This document shows positions 44,499-55,085 of a DNA stretch of 64,000 nt, in pieces. Numbering within the stretch: the first letter of the stretch is position 1; each line of letters starts with the position of its first letter. The stretch is taken from the NCBI GenBank assembly GCA_902630665.1, contig CACOVP010000005.1:1-64000 (forward strand), in the 5' to 3' direction. This DNA is from an uncultured Pelagibacteraceae bacterium (GTDB taxonomy: Bacteria; Pseudomonadota; Alphaproteobacteria; Pelagibacterales; Pelagibacteraceae). Below the pieces are notes generated by a model. It was given only the letters and a program-made list of their open reading frames with translations. It did not search any database and was not told where the DNA came from. Made by a program: the position numbers and the translations under genes.

Positions 44499-45686
44499 AT
44501 GAGCATAGTTTCCAATAGTTTAAAACGTATAAAACCGTCGCCTACAATAGCAGTTACCTCAAAAGCAAGAGAAATGAGAGCTGCTGGAAAGGATGTTATA
44601 GGTTTAGGGGCTGGAGAGCCTGATTTTGATACCCCAGACAATATTAAAGAAGCAGCAATAGAAGCGATTAGAAAAGGGGATACAAAATATACTGCAGTGG
44701 ATGGAACACCAGCTCTGAAAAAAGCTATTCAAGCAAAATTTTCCAGGGAAAATGATTTATCATACGAACTTGATCAAATTTCAGTTGGAACTGGTGGAAA
44801 GCAAGTTTTGTATAATGCTTTTATGGCAACTTTAAATAAAGGTGATGAGGTAATTATTCCAGCCCCTTATTGGGTTTCTTACCCCGACATTGTTTTGTTA
44901 GCTGGGGGAAAACCTAAAATAATAAAGTGCGATGAAAAAAATAATTTTAAATTAACACCAGAAAAATTAACTAAAGCAGTCTCAAAGAAAACAAAGTGGA
45001 TAATTATAAACTCGCCATCTAACCCTACAGGCTCTGGTTATACAAAAGATGAGATAATAACTTTATCAAAGATTTTGATAAAATATAAAAATTTATATAT
45101 TTTAAGTGATGATATTTACGAACATATTACTTATGACAGTTTTAAATTTTTTACAATTGCGCAAATTGAAAAATTAAAAAGCAGAACTTTAACTATGAAT
45201 GGAGTAAGTAAATCTTACTCAATGACTGGCTGGAGAATAGGTTATGCTGCAGGTCCAAAAGAAATAATTAAAGCGATGGCTAAAATTCAATCCCAATCAA
45301 CAAGTAATCCTACATCCATAAGTCAAGCAGCTGCAGTCGAAGCTTTAAACGGAACACAAGACTTTATTCAAGAAAGATCGAATTCTTTTAAAGAAAGAAG
45401 AAATTTTGTTGTTGAAAGTTTAAATAATATAAGAGGTATAAGCTGTTTAAGTCCTGAAGGTGCTTTTTATGTTTTTCCTAACTGTAAAAAACTACTTAAC
45501 AAGAAAACAAAACTTAAAACTGATAAAGATTTTGTAGAGAAACTGTTAGAAAAAGCTGAGGTAGCTGTAGTTCAAGGTTCTGCCTTTGGTTTAGACGGTT
45601 ACTTTAGAATATCTTATGCTACCTCAATGGAAAATTTGAAAAAAGCAATGAAAAGAATTAAAACTTTTTGTGATAGCCTTAATTAG
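44499..45686 (+). CDS. aspC: Aspartate aminotransferase, class I
   Basis: PLP enzyme of 395 residues that exchanges amino groups between aspartate and 2-oxoglutarate, possibly with prephenate activity as in other alphaproteobacterial class I enzymes. Motifs: VIGLGAGEPDFDTPDNIKEA, YTAVDGTPALKKAI, IINSPSNPTGSGYTKDE, and the PLP lysine in NGVSKSYSMTGWRIGYAAGP. It stands alone on the plus strand; its end overlaps the 3' end of trxB by eight bases. Confidence 0.93.
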   Translation: MSIVSNSLKRIKPSPTIAVTSKAREMRAAGKDVIGLGAGEPDFDTPDNIKEAAIEAIRKGDTKYTAVDGTPALKKAIQAKFSRENDLSYELDQISVGTGGKQVLYNAFMATLNKGDEVIIPAPYWVSYPDIVLLAGGKPKIIKCDEKNNFKLTPEKLTKAVSKKTKWIIINSPSNPTGSGYTKDEIITLSKILIKYKNLYILSDDIYEHITYDSFKFFTIAQIEKLKSRTLTMNGVSKSYSMTGWRIGYAAGPKEIIKAMAKIQSQSTSNPTSISQAAAVEALNGTQDFIQERSNSFKERRNFVVESLNNIRGISCLSPEGAFYVFPNCKKLLNKKTKLKTDKDFVEKLLEKAEVAVVQGSAFGLDGYFRISYATSMENLKKAMKRIKTFCDSLN

Positions 45687-46629
45687 ACTCAGATAGATAT
45701 TTTTCAGCTTCAAGTGCTGACATACAACCCATTCCTGCAGCGGTTACAGCTTGTCTAAAAATTTTATCCTTCACGTCTCCTGCAGCAAAAACTCCTGGAA
45801 TATTCGTTTCAGTAGAGTCAGGTTTTGTAATTAAATAACCTTCTTTGTCCATTTTAAGTTGATCTTTAAATAAAGATGTAGCCGGATCATGACCTATGGC
45901 AATAAATAAACCATCGACTTTGAGATCTTTAACTTTATTATCTTTTACATTTTTAATTTTTAGCGCATTTACAATTTTTGGCTCTCTAGTGCCAATAACA
46001 TCTTCAACTACTGTATCCCAAATAATTTCTATTTTCTTGTTAGATTTTAATTTTGCTTGAAGCATTTTTTCTGCTCTAAGCTCGTTTCTTCTATGTATTA
46101 AATAAACCTTTGAAGCAAATTTAGTAAGAAACATTGCTTCTTCAACAGCTGCATTTCCTCCACCTACTACAGCTACTTTTTTTTCTTTAAAGAAAAATCC
46201 GTCACAAGTAGCACATGCCGAAACTCCAAATCCTCTAAATTCCTGTTCAGATTTTAGATTTAACCATCTTGCTTGTGCTCCTGTAGAAATTATAAAACTA
46301 TCAGCAGTGTAAACTTGACCACTATCACCTGTTGCTGAAAAAGGTTTTTTTGTTAAGTCAACTTTGCTAATATGATCTTGTATCATCTCTGTACCTACAG
46401 CTTCTGCTTGGCCTTTCATTTCGTCCATTAGCCACGGTCCCTGAATCACTTTTGAATATCCTGGGTAATTCTCAACATCTGTGGTGGTAGTTAATTGTCC
46501 TCCGGGTTGAGAACCATGAACAAGTATAGGTTTAAGCATAGCTCTAGCCGCATAAATAGCCGCTGTATAGCCAGCGGGACCAGATCCAAGAATTAACACT
46601 TTTGTATGTTTTGTTGACTTATTATTCAT
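45679..46629 (-). CDS. trxB: Thioredoxin reductase
   Basis: FAD- and NADPH-dependent enzyme that reduces thioredoxin. The track starts at 46671; ATG 46629 gives MNNKSTKHTKVLILGSGPAG and about 316 residues, which fits the family and clears the divergent gene. The redox pair is in FGVSACATCDGFFFK (CATC), with FAD site LGSGPAGYTAAIYAARA, NADPH site VVGGGNAAVEEAMF and VFAAGDVKDKIFRQAVTAAG near the end. It is convergent with the aminotransferase and divergent, by 23 bases, from the ELM1-like gene. Confidence 0.97.
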   Translation of the reverse strand: MNNKSTKHTKVLILGSGPAGYTAAIYAARAMLKPILVHGSQPGGQLTTTTDVENYPGYSKVIQGPWLMDEMKGQAEAVGTEMIQDHISKVDLTKKPFSATGDSGQVYTADSFIISTGAQARWLNLKSEQEFRGFGVSACATCDGFFFKEKKVAVVGGGNAAVEEAMFLTKFASKVYLIHRRNELRAEKMLQAKLKSNKKIEIIWDTVVEDVIGTREPKIVNALKIKNVKDNKVKDLKVDGLFIAIGHDPATSLFKDQLKMDKEGYLITKPDSTETNIPGVFAAGDVKDKIFRQAVTAAGMGCMSALEAEKYLSESN

Positions 46630-46652
46630 TATGTAAAGATATATAGTAACTG

Positions 46653-47606
46653 ATGTTAGAATTAAAAGCACTTCTTTTAACGCAAGGTATGCACGGCATG
46701 ATTAGTCAAGTAGAGGGATTGGCTAAAGCTTTGGGCCTGAGTTATAAACATCAAAAAATTGAATTAAAATCTTTTTGGAATTTAATTCCCCCTAAAATAA
46801 GCCCAATTTCAGAAAATTTGGTAAAAAATAAATTCGTATGTGATTGTAAAATCATTATTTCATGTGGAAGAAAAAGCGTAATACCATCAATAGCTCTAAA
46901 AAAAAGATTAGGTAATCAAATTTTCAATATTCACATACAAGATCCCAAAGTTTCTTTTAAACATTTTGATCTTATAGTTAGTCCTGAGCATGATCGTTTA
47001 AAAGGCGAAAATATAATTAACACAACTGGAGCTATTCACTACTTAACTAAAAAGGAGATTAATGATAACTCAAAATATCTTGGAATAGAAAAAGATAAGA
47101 ACAAAGAATTAGTAGCATTTGTGCTTGGAGGACCAAATAAATACTTTAGGTTTTCAGAAAAACAAATTCATGAACTTTTTAATAAAGTAAAAACATTATT
47201 TACCCCTGATAAATTTAAGATTATTGTAATTCCCTCTTATAGAACTCCCGAAAATATTTTAAAAATAGCTTATAATACTTTCAGCATTAATCACCACGTT
47301 GTAAAAAATATTGATAAAAAAGCTTATCTTTCTGCATTAGCGATCTCAAATTATATAGTTGTGACGTGCGACTCTACGTCAATGATTTCAGAGGCTGCTA
47401 TGACCGGAAAACCTGTTTATATTGCCATGATGAAGTCTTTTAAGCCAACGGGAAGGTTTAAAAAATTTTATTCACAATTGAAAGATTTAGGTATAACAAG
47501 AGAACTAGAAGATAGGATCGAAAGTTGGAGTTATAATAAATTGAATGAGGTAAACAGAATCGCTCCAATTGTAAAAGCAAAAATGAAAAAAAATGGAATT
47601 ATTTAA
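46653..47606 (+). CDS. ELM1-like / mitochondrial fission family protein (DUF1022)
   Basis: Protein of 317 residues matching the ELM1 group, named after a plant mitochondrial fission factor and widespread in alphaproteobacteria. It resembles a GT-B glycosyltransferase: an N-terminal half with TQGMHGMISQVEGLAKALGL and VSFKHFDLIVSPEHDRLKG, then VAFVLGGPNKYFRF and a C-terminal nucleotide-sugar-type pocket VVTCDSTSMISEAAMTGKPV. The bacterial function is not known; a link to division or envelope sugar transfer is guesswork. It overlaps the next gene by 14 bases, so the two are likely co-translated. Confidence 0.85.
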   Translation: MLELKALLLTQGMHGMISQVEGLAKALGLSYKHQKIELKSFWNLIPPKISPISENLVKNKFVCDCKIIISCGRKSVIPSIALKKRLGNQIFNIHIQDPKVSFKHFDLIVSPEHDRLKGENIINTTGAIHYLTKKEINDNSKYLGIEKDKNKELVAFVLGGPNKYFRFSEKQIHELFNKVKTLFTPDKFKIIVIPSYRTPENILKIAYNTFSINHHVVKNIDKKAYLSALAISNYIVVTCDSTSMISEAAMTGKPVYIAMMKSFKPTGRFKKFYSQLKDLGITRELEDRIESWSYNKLNEVNRIAPIVKAKMKKNGII

Positions 47607-48258
47607 ATCATTAGAAAAAAGGACTAAATTATTCAGTGATCCATTTAAACATTTTGAAATCAACCAGCCACTGACTCAGAATGCTATTGATGAGATCTGT
47701 AGCGCAGAGATAGCTGATCCTAGAAAACAAAACTTAAATTACGATGGAACAAGAGCTCTTGATGGAGGAGAGGGCGCTTTTCGGGCTGGAATTAAAGATG
47801 GCGGAAAAGCTAAAAAACTAAGGTGTTATGTTACTAAAGAAAACTCTAATCAATTTCCAAATTTAATAAAATTTATTGAAGAATTAAGATCACCCGAAGT
47901 TTATAAAAAAATTGGATCATTAATTGGAAAAGATTTAAGTAATTCTTATGTGAGATTAGAAGTAATTTGTGATAGAGAAGGTTTTTGGCTAAAGCCTCAC
48001 TGCGATATTGAGGAAAAATTAATGTCATCAATAGTTTTTGTTAATTTACATAATGAGTCGGAGAATTTAGGAACTGATTTTTATGATTCAAAATTAAACA
48101 AAGTTAAAACAGTTCCTTACAAACATAATTATGGATATTTCTTTACAAGTGGGCCAAACACTTGGCATGGAATGGAAAAAAAAGAGATTAAAAAAGAGAG
48201 AAGATGCATCCAGATAAACTACGTCACTTTCGAGACTGACTGGAAAGTAAAAACTTAG
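47593..48258 (+). CDS. 2OG-Fe(II) oxygenase-like protein
   Basis: Protein of 221 residues with the iron triad of 2-oxoglutarate dioxygenases: [19 protein letters not shown] supplies His-X-Asp, [20 protein letters not shown] supplies the distal His and the 2-oxoglutarate-binding Arg. [20 protein letters not shown] between them fits the jelly-roll strands. The N-terminal 70 residues are not recognisable. Substrate unknown; such enzymes hydroxylate proteins, nucleic acids or small molecules. Coupled to the ELM1-like gene by a 14-base overlap, and overlapping the carB end by four bases on the other strand. Confidence 0.72.
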   Translation: MELFKSLEKRTKLFSDPFKHFEINQPLTQNAIDEICSAEIADPRKQNLNYDGTRALDGGEGAFRAGIKDGGKAKKLRCYVTKENSNQFPNLIKFIEELRSPEVYKKIGSLIGKDLSNSYVRLEVICDREGFWLKPHCDIEEKLMSSIVFVNLHNESENLGTDFYDSKLNKVKTVPYKHNYGYFFTSGPNTWHGMEKKEIKKERRCIQINYVTFETDWKVKT

Positions 48259-51200
48259 ATATCTTGCAAAGAAGTTACATTAATATCTTTCGATTTGAGA
48301 GATTTTATACCTTCCAAACAAACTTTTGCCGTGGACATATTAGTGCAGTAAGGAACTTTATTTGCTAAAGTAGCTCTTCTTAATGCAACGGCATCGCTCA
48401 ACTGAGCTTCACTGTTTCCGCCTCCGGTATTTATCACCAATGCTATTTTTTTAGCATTCAAAACATCTACAATATGCGGAGAACCCTGATTAACTTTGTT
48501 TATTTTTTTACACTTAATTCCATGCTGACTAATAAAATCAGCGGTTCCTGCAGTTCCACAAAGTTTAAAATTTAGCTTAACTAATTGTTTTGCTAATTTT
48601 ACCCCCTCTTTTTTATGACTATTTTTCAAAGAGATAAAAGCTAAACCTTTTTTTGGAAGAGAGTTTGAGGCCGCAATTTGACTTTTAGCAAAAGCCATAC
48701 CAAAATTTTTATCAAAACCCATAACTTCACCTGTTGATTTCATTTCCGGCCCAAGCAAAAGATCGCTGTTAGGAAACTTGTTAAATGGAAAGACCGCCTC
48801 TTTTACTGCAAACATATCTTTTGTTTTACTTTTTAAATTAAACTTAGTTAATTTTTCTCCTGTCATCACTCTTGAGGCTATCTTAGCAAGAGGTAAATTT
48901 TTTGCTTTTGAAACAAATGGGACAGTTCTACTTGCTCTAGGATTAACCTCTATTACATAAATCTTATCCTTTTTAATTGCATATTGAACATTCATGAAAC
49001 CTTTAACTTTAAGAGCTAAAGCTAATTTTTTTGTTTGGTTTTCAATTTCTTTCATCAAAAAAGGTTTTATTGATACCGGAGGCAGACTGCAAGCTGAGTC
49101 ACCAGAGTGTATTCCAGCTTCTTCAATGTGTTGCATAATGCCAGCCACAAAAACATTTTTACCATCTGATATTGCATCAACATCAACTTCCATTGCATTA
49201 TCAATAAACTTATCAATTAAAATTGGATTTTTTTCGGCAACTTTAAATGCTTCTTTTATAAAGTTTTTAAGTTGTCTTTTTTCATGAACAATTTCCATTG
49301 CTCTTCCACCTAATACGTAAGAAGGTCTTACCATTAAAGGCAAACCAATTTTATCTGCAATTTTTAATGCTTGAGGAAAATTTCTAGCTATGCCACTTTC
49401 AGCTTGATTTAAATTAAGTCTATTTAAAAGATCTCTAAATCTATCTCTATCCTCAGCAAGATCAATTGATGAATATTGTGTTCCTAAAATTGGAAGCTTA
49501 TTTTCGTGTAAAAATTTTGCAAGTTTAATAGGAGTTTGCCCTCCAAATTGGGTAATAACACCTTTCACATTACCTTTTGATTTCTCTCTCTTTATTATAT
49601 TGAAAACATATTCATCTATTAAAGGTTCAAAATACAATCTATCACTAGTATCATAATCTGTTGATACGGTTTCTGGGTTACAATTTACCATAATAGTTTC
49701 ATATTTAGCTTCCTTTAGAGCAAAACTAGCTTGGCAACAACAATAATCAAACTCTATTCCCTGACCAATTCTATTAGGACCTCCACCCAGAATTATAATT
49801 TTATCTTTGTTAGAGGGATCAGCCTCACATTCTGAGTTTGAAGAGAAATTTCTTTGATAAGTAGAGTACATATATGGAGTAAAAGATTTAAATTCTGCAG
49901 CACAAGTATCGACTTTTTTATAAACTGGTAAAACTTTTAAAGCAGTTCTTTTCTTTCTAACTAAAGTCTCTGAAGTATTTGTAAGTTCAGATAATTTTTT
50001 GTCAGAGAACCCTATCGATTTTATATAATTTAACTCATTGAAATTTTTGGGAAGACCTTTTTTCTTTATTTTAACCTCATTTTCTATGATTTCTTTTATC
50101 TGATTTAAAAACCAAGGATCAATTTTCGAAAGTTTATTTATATCCTTTAAATTTATTTTTTTTCTTATAGCTTCTCCAACAAGTAAAATCTTATTTGGAA
50201 TATTTTCTTTGAGTTTTTTTCTAATTTGTTTCGTGTTTAAATCAAATATTTGGTCTAATCCTGAGAAACCTGTTTCTAAAGAAACCAAAGCTTTCTGAAG
50301 AGACTCTTTAAAATTTCTACCAATAGCCATTGCCTCTCCCACCGATTTCATTGATGTTCCTAAAACTGCAGCTGATGAAGAGAATTTTTCAAAAGTAAAT
50401 CTTGGAATTTTGGTGACCACATAATCTATTGTGGGCTCAAAAGATGCAGGTGTAACTTTCGTAATTTCATTTTTTAATTCGTCTAATGTGTAACCTACAG
50501 CTAACTTTGCCGCTACTTTTGCTATTGGAAACCCAGTGGCCTTAGAAGCAAGTGCTGATGATCTTGAAACCCTTGGATTCATCTCAATGATTACCATTCT
50601 TCCATTTTTTGGGTTTATTGCAAATTGAACATTTGATCCTCCGGTTTCTACACCAATTTTTCTTAAGCAAGCTATAGATGCATTCCTCATAACTTGATAC
50701 TCCTTGTCGGTTAGAGTTAGTGCTGGAGCGATAGTTACTGAGTCCCCAGTATGAATACCCATGGGATCTAAATTTTCTATTGAGCAAATGATGATGCAAT
50801 TATCATTTTTATCTCTAACGACTTCCATCTCAAATTCTTTCCAACCTTCTAAACACTCTTCAACTAAGACTTGGTTTACAGGTGACTCGTGAAGCCCATT
50901 TTTTATTATCTTATAAAAATCTTTTTTATTTTTTGCGATACCACCTCCCAAACCACCTAGGGTGAAGGCCGGTCTTATAATTGCAGGTAATCCGATTTGT
51001 TTTAATACCTTTAAGGATTGTTTAAAACTATTTACTATTTTTGATTTAGGAAGATCTAAACCAATCTCTATCATATTTTTTCTGAACTTTTTTCTATCTT
51101 CGGCATTGGATATAGCTTTAGAGTTAGCGCCTATGAGCTCAATTTTATATTTTTTTAGAATCCCTTTTTTTTCAGCCTCCATTGCTAAATTTAGTGCAGT

Positions 51201-51479
51201 TTGACCACCCATTGTTGGCAAAATTGCATCAGGCCTTTCTTTAAAAAGAATTTTTTCAAGGACTTCTATTGTTATAGGCTCAATATAAGTTTTATCAGCA
51301 ACATTTGGATCTGTCATAATTGTTGCCGGGTTTGAATTAATGAGAATTACTTTAAACCCTTCATCTCTTAAAGCTTTACAAGCTTGAGTACCTGAATAAT
51401 CAAACTCACAAGCTTGCCCGATAATTATTGGCCCCGCACCAATAACCAAAATTTTTTTAATATCTTTTCTTTTTGGCAT
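48255..51479 (-). CDS. carB: Carbamoyl-phosphate synthase large subunit
   Basis: Makes carbamoyl phosphate from bicarbonate, ATP and ammonia, for pyrimidines and arginine. At 1,074 residues the two homologous ATP-grasp halves are complete: [20 protein letters not shown] and [10 protein letters not shown] in the first, [20 protein letters not shown] and [12 protein letters not shown] in the second, with [17 protein letters not shown]. The C-terminal MGS-like domain ([17 protein letters not shown]) is the usual allosteric part. It overlaps carA by 23 bases, so the two subunits are co-translated. Confidence 0.98.
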   Translation of the reverse strand: MPKRKDIKKILVIGAGPIIIGQACEFDYSGTQACKALRDEGFKVILINSNPATIMTDPNVADKTYIEPITIEVLEKILFKERPDAILPTMGGQTALNLAMEAEKKGILKKYKIELIGANSKAISNAEDRKKFRKNMIEIGLDLPKSKIVNSFKQSLKVLKQIGLPAIIRPAFTLGGLGGGIAKNKKDFYKIIKNGLHESPVNQVLVEECLEGWKEFEMEVVRDKNDNCIIICSIENLDPMGIHTGDSVTIAPALTLTDKEYQVMRNASIACLRKIGVETGGSNVQFAINPKNGRMVIIEMNPRVSRSSALASKATGFPIAKVAAKLAVGYTLDELKNEITKVTPASFEPTIDYVVTKIPRFTFEKFSSSAAVLGTSMKSVGEAMAIGRNFKESLQKALVSLETGFSGLDQIFDLNTKQIRKKLKENIPNKILLVGEAIRKKINLKDINKLSKIDPWFLNQIKEIIENEVKIKKKGLPKNFNELNYIKSIGFSDKKLSELTNTSETLVRKKRTALKVLPVYKKVDTCAAEFKSFTPYMYSTYQRNFSSNSECEADPSNKDKIIILGGGPNRIGQGIEFDYCCCQASFALKEAKYETIMVNCNPETVSTDYDTSDRLYFEPLIDEYVFNIIKREKSKGNVKGVITQFGGQTPIKLAKFLHENKLPILGTQYSSIDLAEDRDRFRDLLNRLNLNQAESGIARNFPQALKIADKIGLPLMVRPSYVLGGRAMEIVHEKRQLKNFIKEAFKVAEKNPILIDKFIDNAMEVDVDAISDGKNVFVAGIMQHIEEAGIHSGDSACSLPPVSIKPFLMKEIENQTKKLALALKVKGFMNVQYAIKKDKIYVIEVNPRASRTVPFVSKAKNLPLAKIASRVMTGEKLTKFNLKSKTKDMFAVKEAVFPFNKFPNSDLLLGPEMKSTGEVMGFDKNFGMAFAKSQIAASNSLPKKGLAFISLKNSHKKEGVKLAKQLVKLNFKLCGTAGTADFISQHGIKCKKINKVNQGSPHIVDVLNAKKIALVINTGGGNSEAQLSDAVALRRATLANKVPYCTNMSTAKVCLEGIKSLKSKDINVTSLQDI

Positions 51480-52665
51480 TTTTTTTCATACTTTTTATAA
51501 ATTTTTCAAATAAATAAACGCTATCTTGAGGACCAGGGTTGGACTCTGGATGATATTGAACTGAAAAAACAGGTTTGTTTTTTAACTCAATACCCTCAAT
51601 ACTGTTGTCAAACAAAGACTGGTGAGTAACTCTTATATTTTTAGGCATCCCCTTTTTTACTACTTCAAACCCGTGATTCTGACTTGTGATTTCTACATTG
51701 CCTTCAATTAAATTTTTGACAGGATGGTTAGCCCCTCTATGGCCTAATTTCATTTTTTCTGTTTTAGCACCGAGTGCTAAAGCTAGGATTTGATGACCCA
51801 AACAGATACCAAATAATGGTAACTTTTTTTTGATTAATTTTTGAATAGTAGGTATTGCATATTCCCCTGTCGCTGCAGGATCTCCAGGTCCATTTGATAA
51901 AAATATTCCATTAGGCTTGAGTTTTAGAATATCTTTGGCATCTGTTTTGCATGGTACAATTGTAACTTTACAATTAAAATCTGAAAAATATCTTAAAATA
52001 TTTTTCTTAATTCCGTAATCTATGGCAACCACATGCAATATTTTTTTTTTATTTTTTAAATATCCGTTTTCCTTTTTCCATGTTTTATAATCTTGCCACA
52101 AATAATTTTTCTTAGTAGTAACCATTTTTGCCAAATCTAAGTTTTTAAGGCCACTCCATTTATTGGTAATTTTAATTAGTTTTTTTATATTTAATTTATT
52201 TTTGTTATAAAAAGATATTGTCCCCTTAGGGGCACCTTTGTCTCTAATGAAATTTGTTAAATTTCTAGTATCAATTCCAGTTATCCCAACGATTTTATTT
52301 TTTTTTAGCCATTGATCTAAATGTTTTAACGATCTGTAATTTGATGGATTAGTTATCTCTGTATTTATTATTACTCCTTTAGTCCAAACGTTATCTGACT
52401 CGTGATCCTCTTTATTAGTCCCAACATTTCCAACATGCGGAAAGGTAAAATTTATAATCTGATCAGCGTAGGAAGGGTCGGATATAATTTCCTGGTAACC
52501 AGTAATAGAAGTATTAAAACATACCTCACCGGTTGCAGTCCCTTTGTAACCTAAACCAACACCTTGAAAAAATTTGCCGTTTTGCAGAACTAGAATAGCT
52601 GTGGGATCGATCTTTTTAAGATTTTTTTTAGAGTTTATATTTTGACTAACTTTCTTCAAATACAA
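51457..52665 (-). CDS. carA: Carbamoyl-phosphate synthase small subunit
   Basis: Glutamine amidotransferase subunit feeding ammonia to CarB. The class I triad is in [18 protein letters not shown] (Cys) and [12 protein letters not shown] (His, Glu); N-terminal [20 protein letters not shown] is typical. The start is uncertain: the reading frame opens with TTG 52665 (the ORF-track start) and has a second TTG at 52659 with TGAG 7-8 bases ahead; a nearby ATG at 52670 is out of frame. The first 20 residues are extra relative to the family core. A good promoter lies upstream. Divergent from yqeY. Confidence 0.95.
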   Translation of the reverse strand: MYLKKVSQNINSKKNLKKIDPTAILVLQNGKFFQGVGLGYKGTATGEVCFNTSITGYQEIISDPSYADQIINFTFPHVGNVGTNKEDHESDNVWTKGVIINTEITNPSNYRSLKHLDQWLKKNKIVGITGIDTRNLTNFIRDKGAPKGTISFYNKNKLNIKKLIKITNKWSGLKNLDLAKMVTTKKNYLWQDYKTWKKENGYLKNKKKILHVVAIDYGIKKNILRYFSDFNCKVTIVPCKTDAKDILKLKPNGIFLSNGPGDPAATGEYAIPTIQKLIKKKLPLFGICLGHQILALALGAKTEKMKLGHRGANHPVKNLIEGNVEITSQNHGFEVVKKGMPKNIRVTHQSLFDNSIEGIELKNKPVFSVQYHPESNPGPQDSVYLFEKFIKSMKKNAKKKRY

Positions 52666-52706
52666 CTCATGAGTTAAAGTAAAAAACTTATAAACATGAT
52701 TTTGCG

Positions 52707-52735
52707 CAACATATGAAATAGAAACAAAATCGTCA
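52707..52735 (-). promoter_or_regulatory. Candidate sigma-70 promoter for carAB
   Basis: On the minus strand TTGACG (52730-52735) and TATGTT (52707-52712) are separated by exactly 17 bases, in the 122-base gap shared with divergent yqeY. Predicted transcription would begin near 52700, giving a leader of about 35-40 bases before the TTG starts. No attenuator or riboswitch is apparent in that leader. Confidence 0.5.
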
Positions 52736-52787
52736 AGAAAGTTCTTTTTATTTTGTATTAGAATTGTGATTAAAATAAATTTTTAAA

Positions 52788-53243
52788 ATGTCTCTAAAAA
52801 AGCAAATAGATGATAAGCTAAACCAAGCCTTAAAAGCCAAAGATAAAAACATTTATCCAACATTAAGACTTATTGTTTCAGCTATAAAAGACTTGGAAAT
52901 CGCAGGCAGGTCTAAAGGTCAAAAAGAAATAAAGGATAGTGACATTATTTCGCTACTCAAAAAAATGATAAAACAGAGAAATGAGTCTTGTGAAGTTTAT
53001 GAAAAAGCTGGTCGCAAAGAGCTTCTTGAAAATGAAAAAAAAGAAATAGACGTGATAAGTACTTTTTTACCAAAGCAATTAAGTGAAGAAGACACAAAAA
53101 AAATTTGTGAAGAAACTATTAAATCAGTCGGAGCTTCTTCCATGAAAGATATGGGAAAAATCATGGGAGTTCTGAAAACAAAACATGCAGATTCACTTGA
53201 TTTTTCAGTAGTAAGTAAAATTTTGAAAGGAATCTTAAATTAG
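52788..53243 (+). CDS. GatB/YqeY domain protein
   Basis: All-helical protein of 151 residues related to the tail domain of the GatB amidotransferase subunit. The family core is easy to read: MSLKKQIDDKLNQALKAKDK, TLRLIVSAIKDLEIA, DIISLLKKMIKQRNES and EIDVISTFLPKQLSEEDTKK, ending MKDMGKIMGVLKTKHA. The free-standing form is thought to act on tRNA or amidation but the role is not established. It lies one base before dnaG, in the place where rpsU stands in enterobacteria; yqeY-dnaG-rpoD is the alphaproteobacterial version of that operon. Confidence 0.93.
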   Translation: MSLKKQIDDKLNQALKAKDKNIYPTLRLIVSAIKDLEIAGRSKGQKEIKDSDIISLLKKMIKQRNESCEVYEKAGRKELLENEKKEIDVISTFLPKQLSEEDTKKICEETIKSVGASSMKDMGKIMGVLKTKHADSLDFSVVSKILKGILN

Positions 53244-53244
53244 A

Positions 53245-55032
53245 ATGAAATATCCTAAAGAGTACTTGGATGAAATAAAACTTAGACTAAAAGTATCACA
53301 AATAGTTGGAAAAACTGTTCAGCTAAAAAAAAGAGGAAAAGAGTTTATAGGGTTATCTCCTTTTAAAAACGAAAAAACACCGTCCTTTACAGTCAATGAT
53401 GAAAAAGAATTTTATCATTGCTTTAGCACTGGAGAGCATGGCAACATTTTTGATTTTTTGATGAAAACCAAATCAGTAGGTTTTGGTGAAGCCGTTAGAA
53501 CTTTAGCTGCTGAGGCAGGAATGCAACCCTACAGATTTTCAAACTTTGACCAGAAAAAAGATTTAAGGTTTAAGACTTATAAAAATATATTAAAAGAGTA
53601 TAAAAATTATTTTAATCAAAATTTATACAGTAGCAGTAACAAAGAAGCTTACGATTATCTCCTAAACAGGGGTTTAAAAAAAGATATAATTGAAGAATTT
53701 AAATTAGGATATGTCCCCTGGAAAAATAATTTTTATGATACATTATTAAAAAATTATACTGAAGAGGAAATAAAATTAACAGGCCTATATTATAAAAGCG
53801 ACAAGACAGAAAAATTTATTGATCGTTTCAATTCTAGAATAATTTTTCCAATTAACAATATTTCTGGTGATACTGTTGCATTTGGTGGAAGAGTAATAAA
53901 AGATGGCAAATTAGCAAAATACATTAATTCCCCTGAAACTGAGTTTTATAAAAAAGGAAGCATGTTATTTAATTTAGATAAAGCGAAAAATTTAAGAGCT
54001 GAAACAGAGGATATTTTGATAGTCGAAGGCTACATGGATGTAGTGAGTGTTTATGCTGCAGGAATAAAAAATGTAATTGCTAACTCTGGCACCGCTCTGA
54101 CTGAAAGACAAATCGATTTAATTTGGAAATTTTTTTCTAATCCAGTAATTTGTTTAGACGGAGACAAAAGCGGCCAAGCAGCCGCTGTTCGGATTGCTGA
54201 AAAACTCTTTCCATTAATAAATGATAATAATAAAATTTACTTTTCTATTATGCCTGACGGTAAAGACCCGGACGACTATGTCAAAAAAAATGGCAAGGAA
54301 GCATTCTTAAATTTGCTTAAGCAAAAAAGTATAATTCAAACTTTTATTTGGAATAATTATTTAAACAAGATAAATTTAAATAATCCTTTCGAAATTTCTA
54401 AATTTGAAAAAGATATAAAAAAATTAACTTATTCCATTAATGATGAGACTATTAGAAAATACGTTCTTGAGGACTTTTTAGAAAAAATAAAAAAATTAAC
54501 ACCAATCCAATCTTCAAGACAAAAAGGCACATATTTTCAAAACAAAAATAAAAAAAACTATTCCTTACTTAAAGAGACAAAAATTTTATATCAAAAAAGA
54601 AAAGATCTATCAAAAATACAAATTATAGAGTTTTCTATTTTGTTTATAGCTTTGAATTATACCAAAATAATCACTAAAAGATTGGAAGAATTGTCAAATA
54701 TTAAATTTCTAGCTGAAAAAAATCATAATTTTAAAATGAATATAGTAAATTTGCTTGAACAAGGTCATGACAATGTATCTATACAATCCAAAATTAATTC
54801 GCTAGATCAAGAAATTTTAAGGGAAATTATCGAAAACTCTAATATTCAAATAATTATAAAAAATAAAAGCGAGACAGAAATCTCCGATTTGCTTGAAGAA
54901 TTGTTTCAAGACCACAAGGAACAAAGAAATCTTAAAAAAATAGAATCCCTTGAGCGAAAATTAATCAACAACTTAGACGAAAACTCTTATTCAGAGCTCA
55001 TTAGGCTGAAAAGTCAATTAAATAGGGAATAA
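53245..55032 (+). CDS. dnaG: DNA primase
   Basis: Makes RNA primers for replication. The 595-residue protein has the N-terminal domain, the TOPRIM core (ILIVEGYMDVVSVYAAGI and VICLDGDKSGQAAA with the acidic metal residues) and a diverged C-terminal helicase-binding domain. The zinc-binding domain is degenerate: where many primases have CPFHxEKTPSF and HCFGCG, this reads LSPFKNEKTPSFTV and YHCFSTGEHGN, leaving only one of the CHC2 ligands. I recall similar losses in other alphaproteobacterial primases, so this may be a lineage trait. It lies between yqeY and rpoD. Confidence 0.96.
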   Translation: MKYPKEYLDEIKLRLKVSQIVGKTVQLKKRGKEFIGLSPFKNEKTPSFTVNDEKEFYHCFSTGEHGNIFDFLMKTKSVGFGEAVRTLAAEAGMQPYRFSNFDQKKDLRFKTYKNILKEYKNYFNQNLYSSSNKEAYDYLLNRGLKKDIIEEFKLGYVPWKNNFYDTLLKNYTEEEIKLTGLYYKSDKTEKFIDRFNSRIIFPINNISGDTVAFGGRVIKDGKLAKYINSPETEFYKKGSMLFNLDKAKNLRAETEDILIVEGYMDVVSVYAAGIKNVIANSGTALTERQIDLIWKFFSNPVICLDGDKSGQAAAVRIAEKLFPLINDNNKIYFSIMPDGKDPDDYVKKNGKEAFLNLLKQKSIIQTFIWNNYLNKINLNNPFEISKFEKDIKKLTYSINDETIRKYVLEDFLEKIKKLTPIQSSRQKGTYFQNKNKKNYSLLKETKILYQKRKDLSKIQIIEFSILFIALNYTKIITKRLEELSNIKFLAEKNHNFKMNIVNLLEQGHDNVSIQSKINSLDQEILREIIENSNIQIIIKNKSETEISDLLEELFQDHKEQRNLKKIESLERKLINNLDENSYSELIRLKSQLNRE

Positions 55033-55085
55033 ATAAAGTATAGATTTTTTCATTTCAAAGATTATATATATCTCTCAATTCATTT

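Noticed and set aside
52666-52787. Riboswitch or attenuator ahead of carAB
   Set aside because: The leader predicted from the promoter is only about 40 bases and shows no leader peptide or stable stem.
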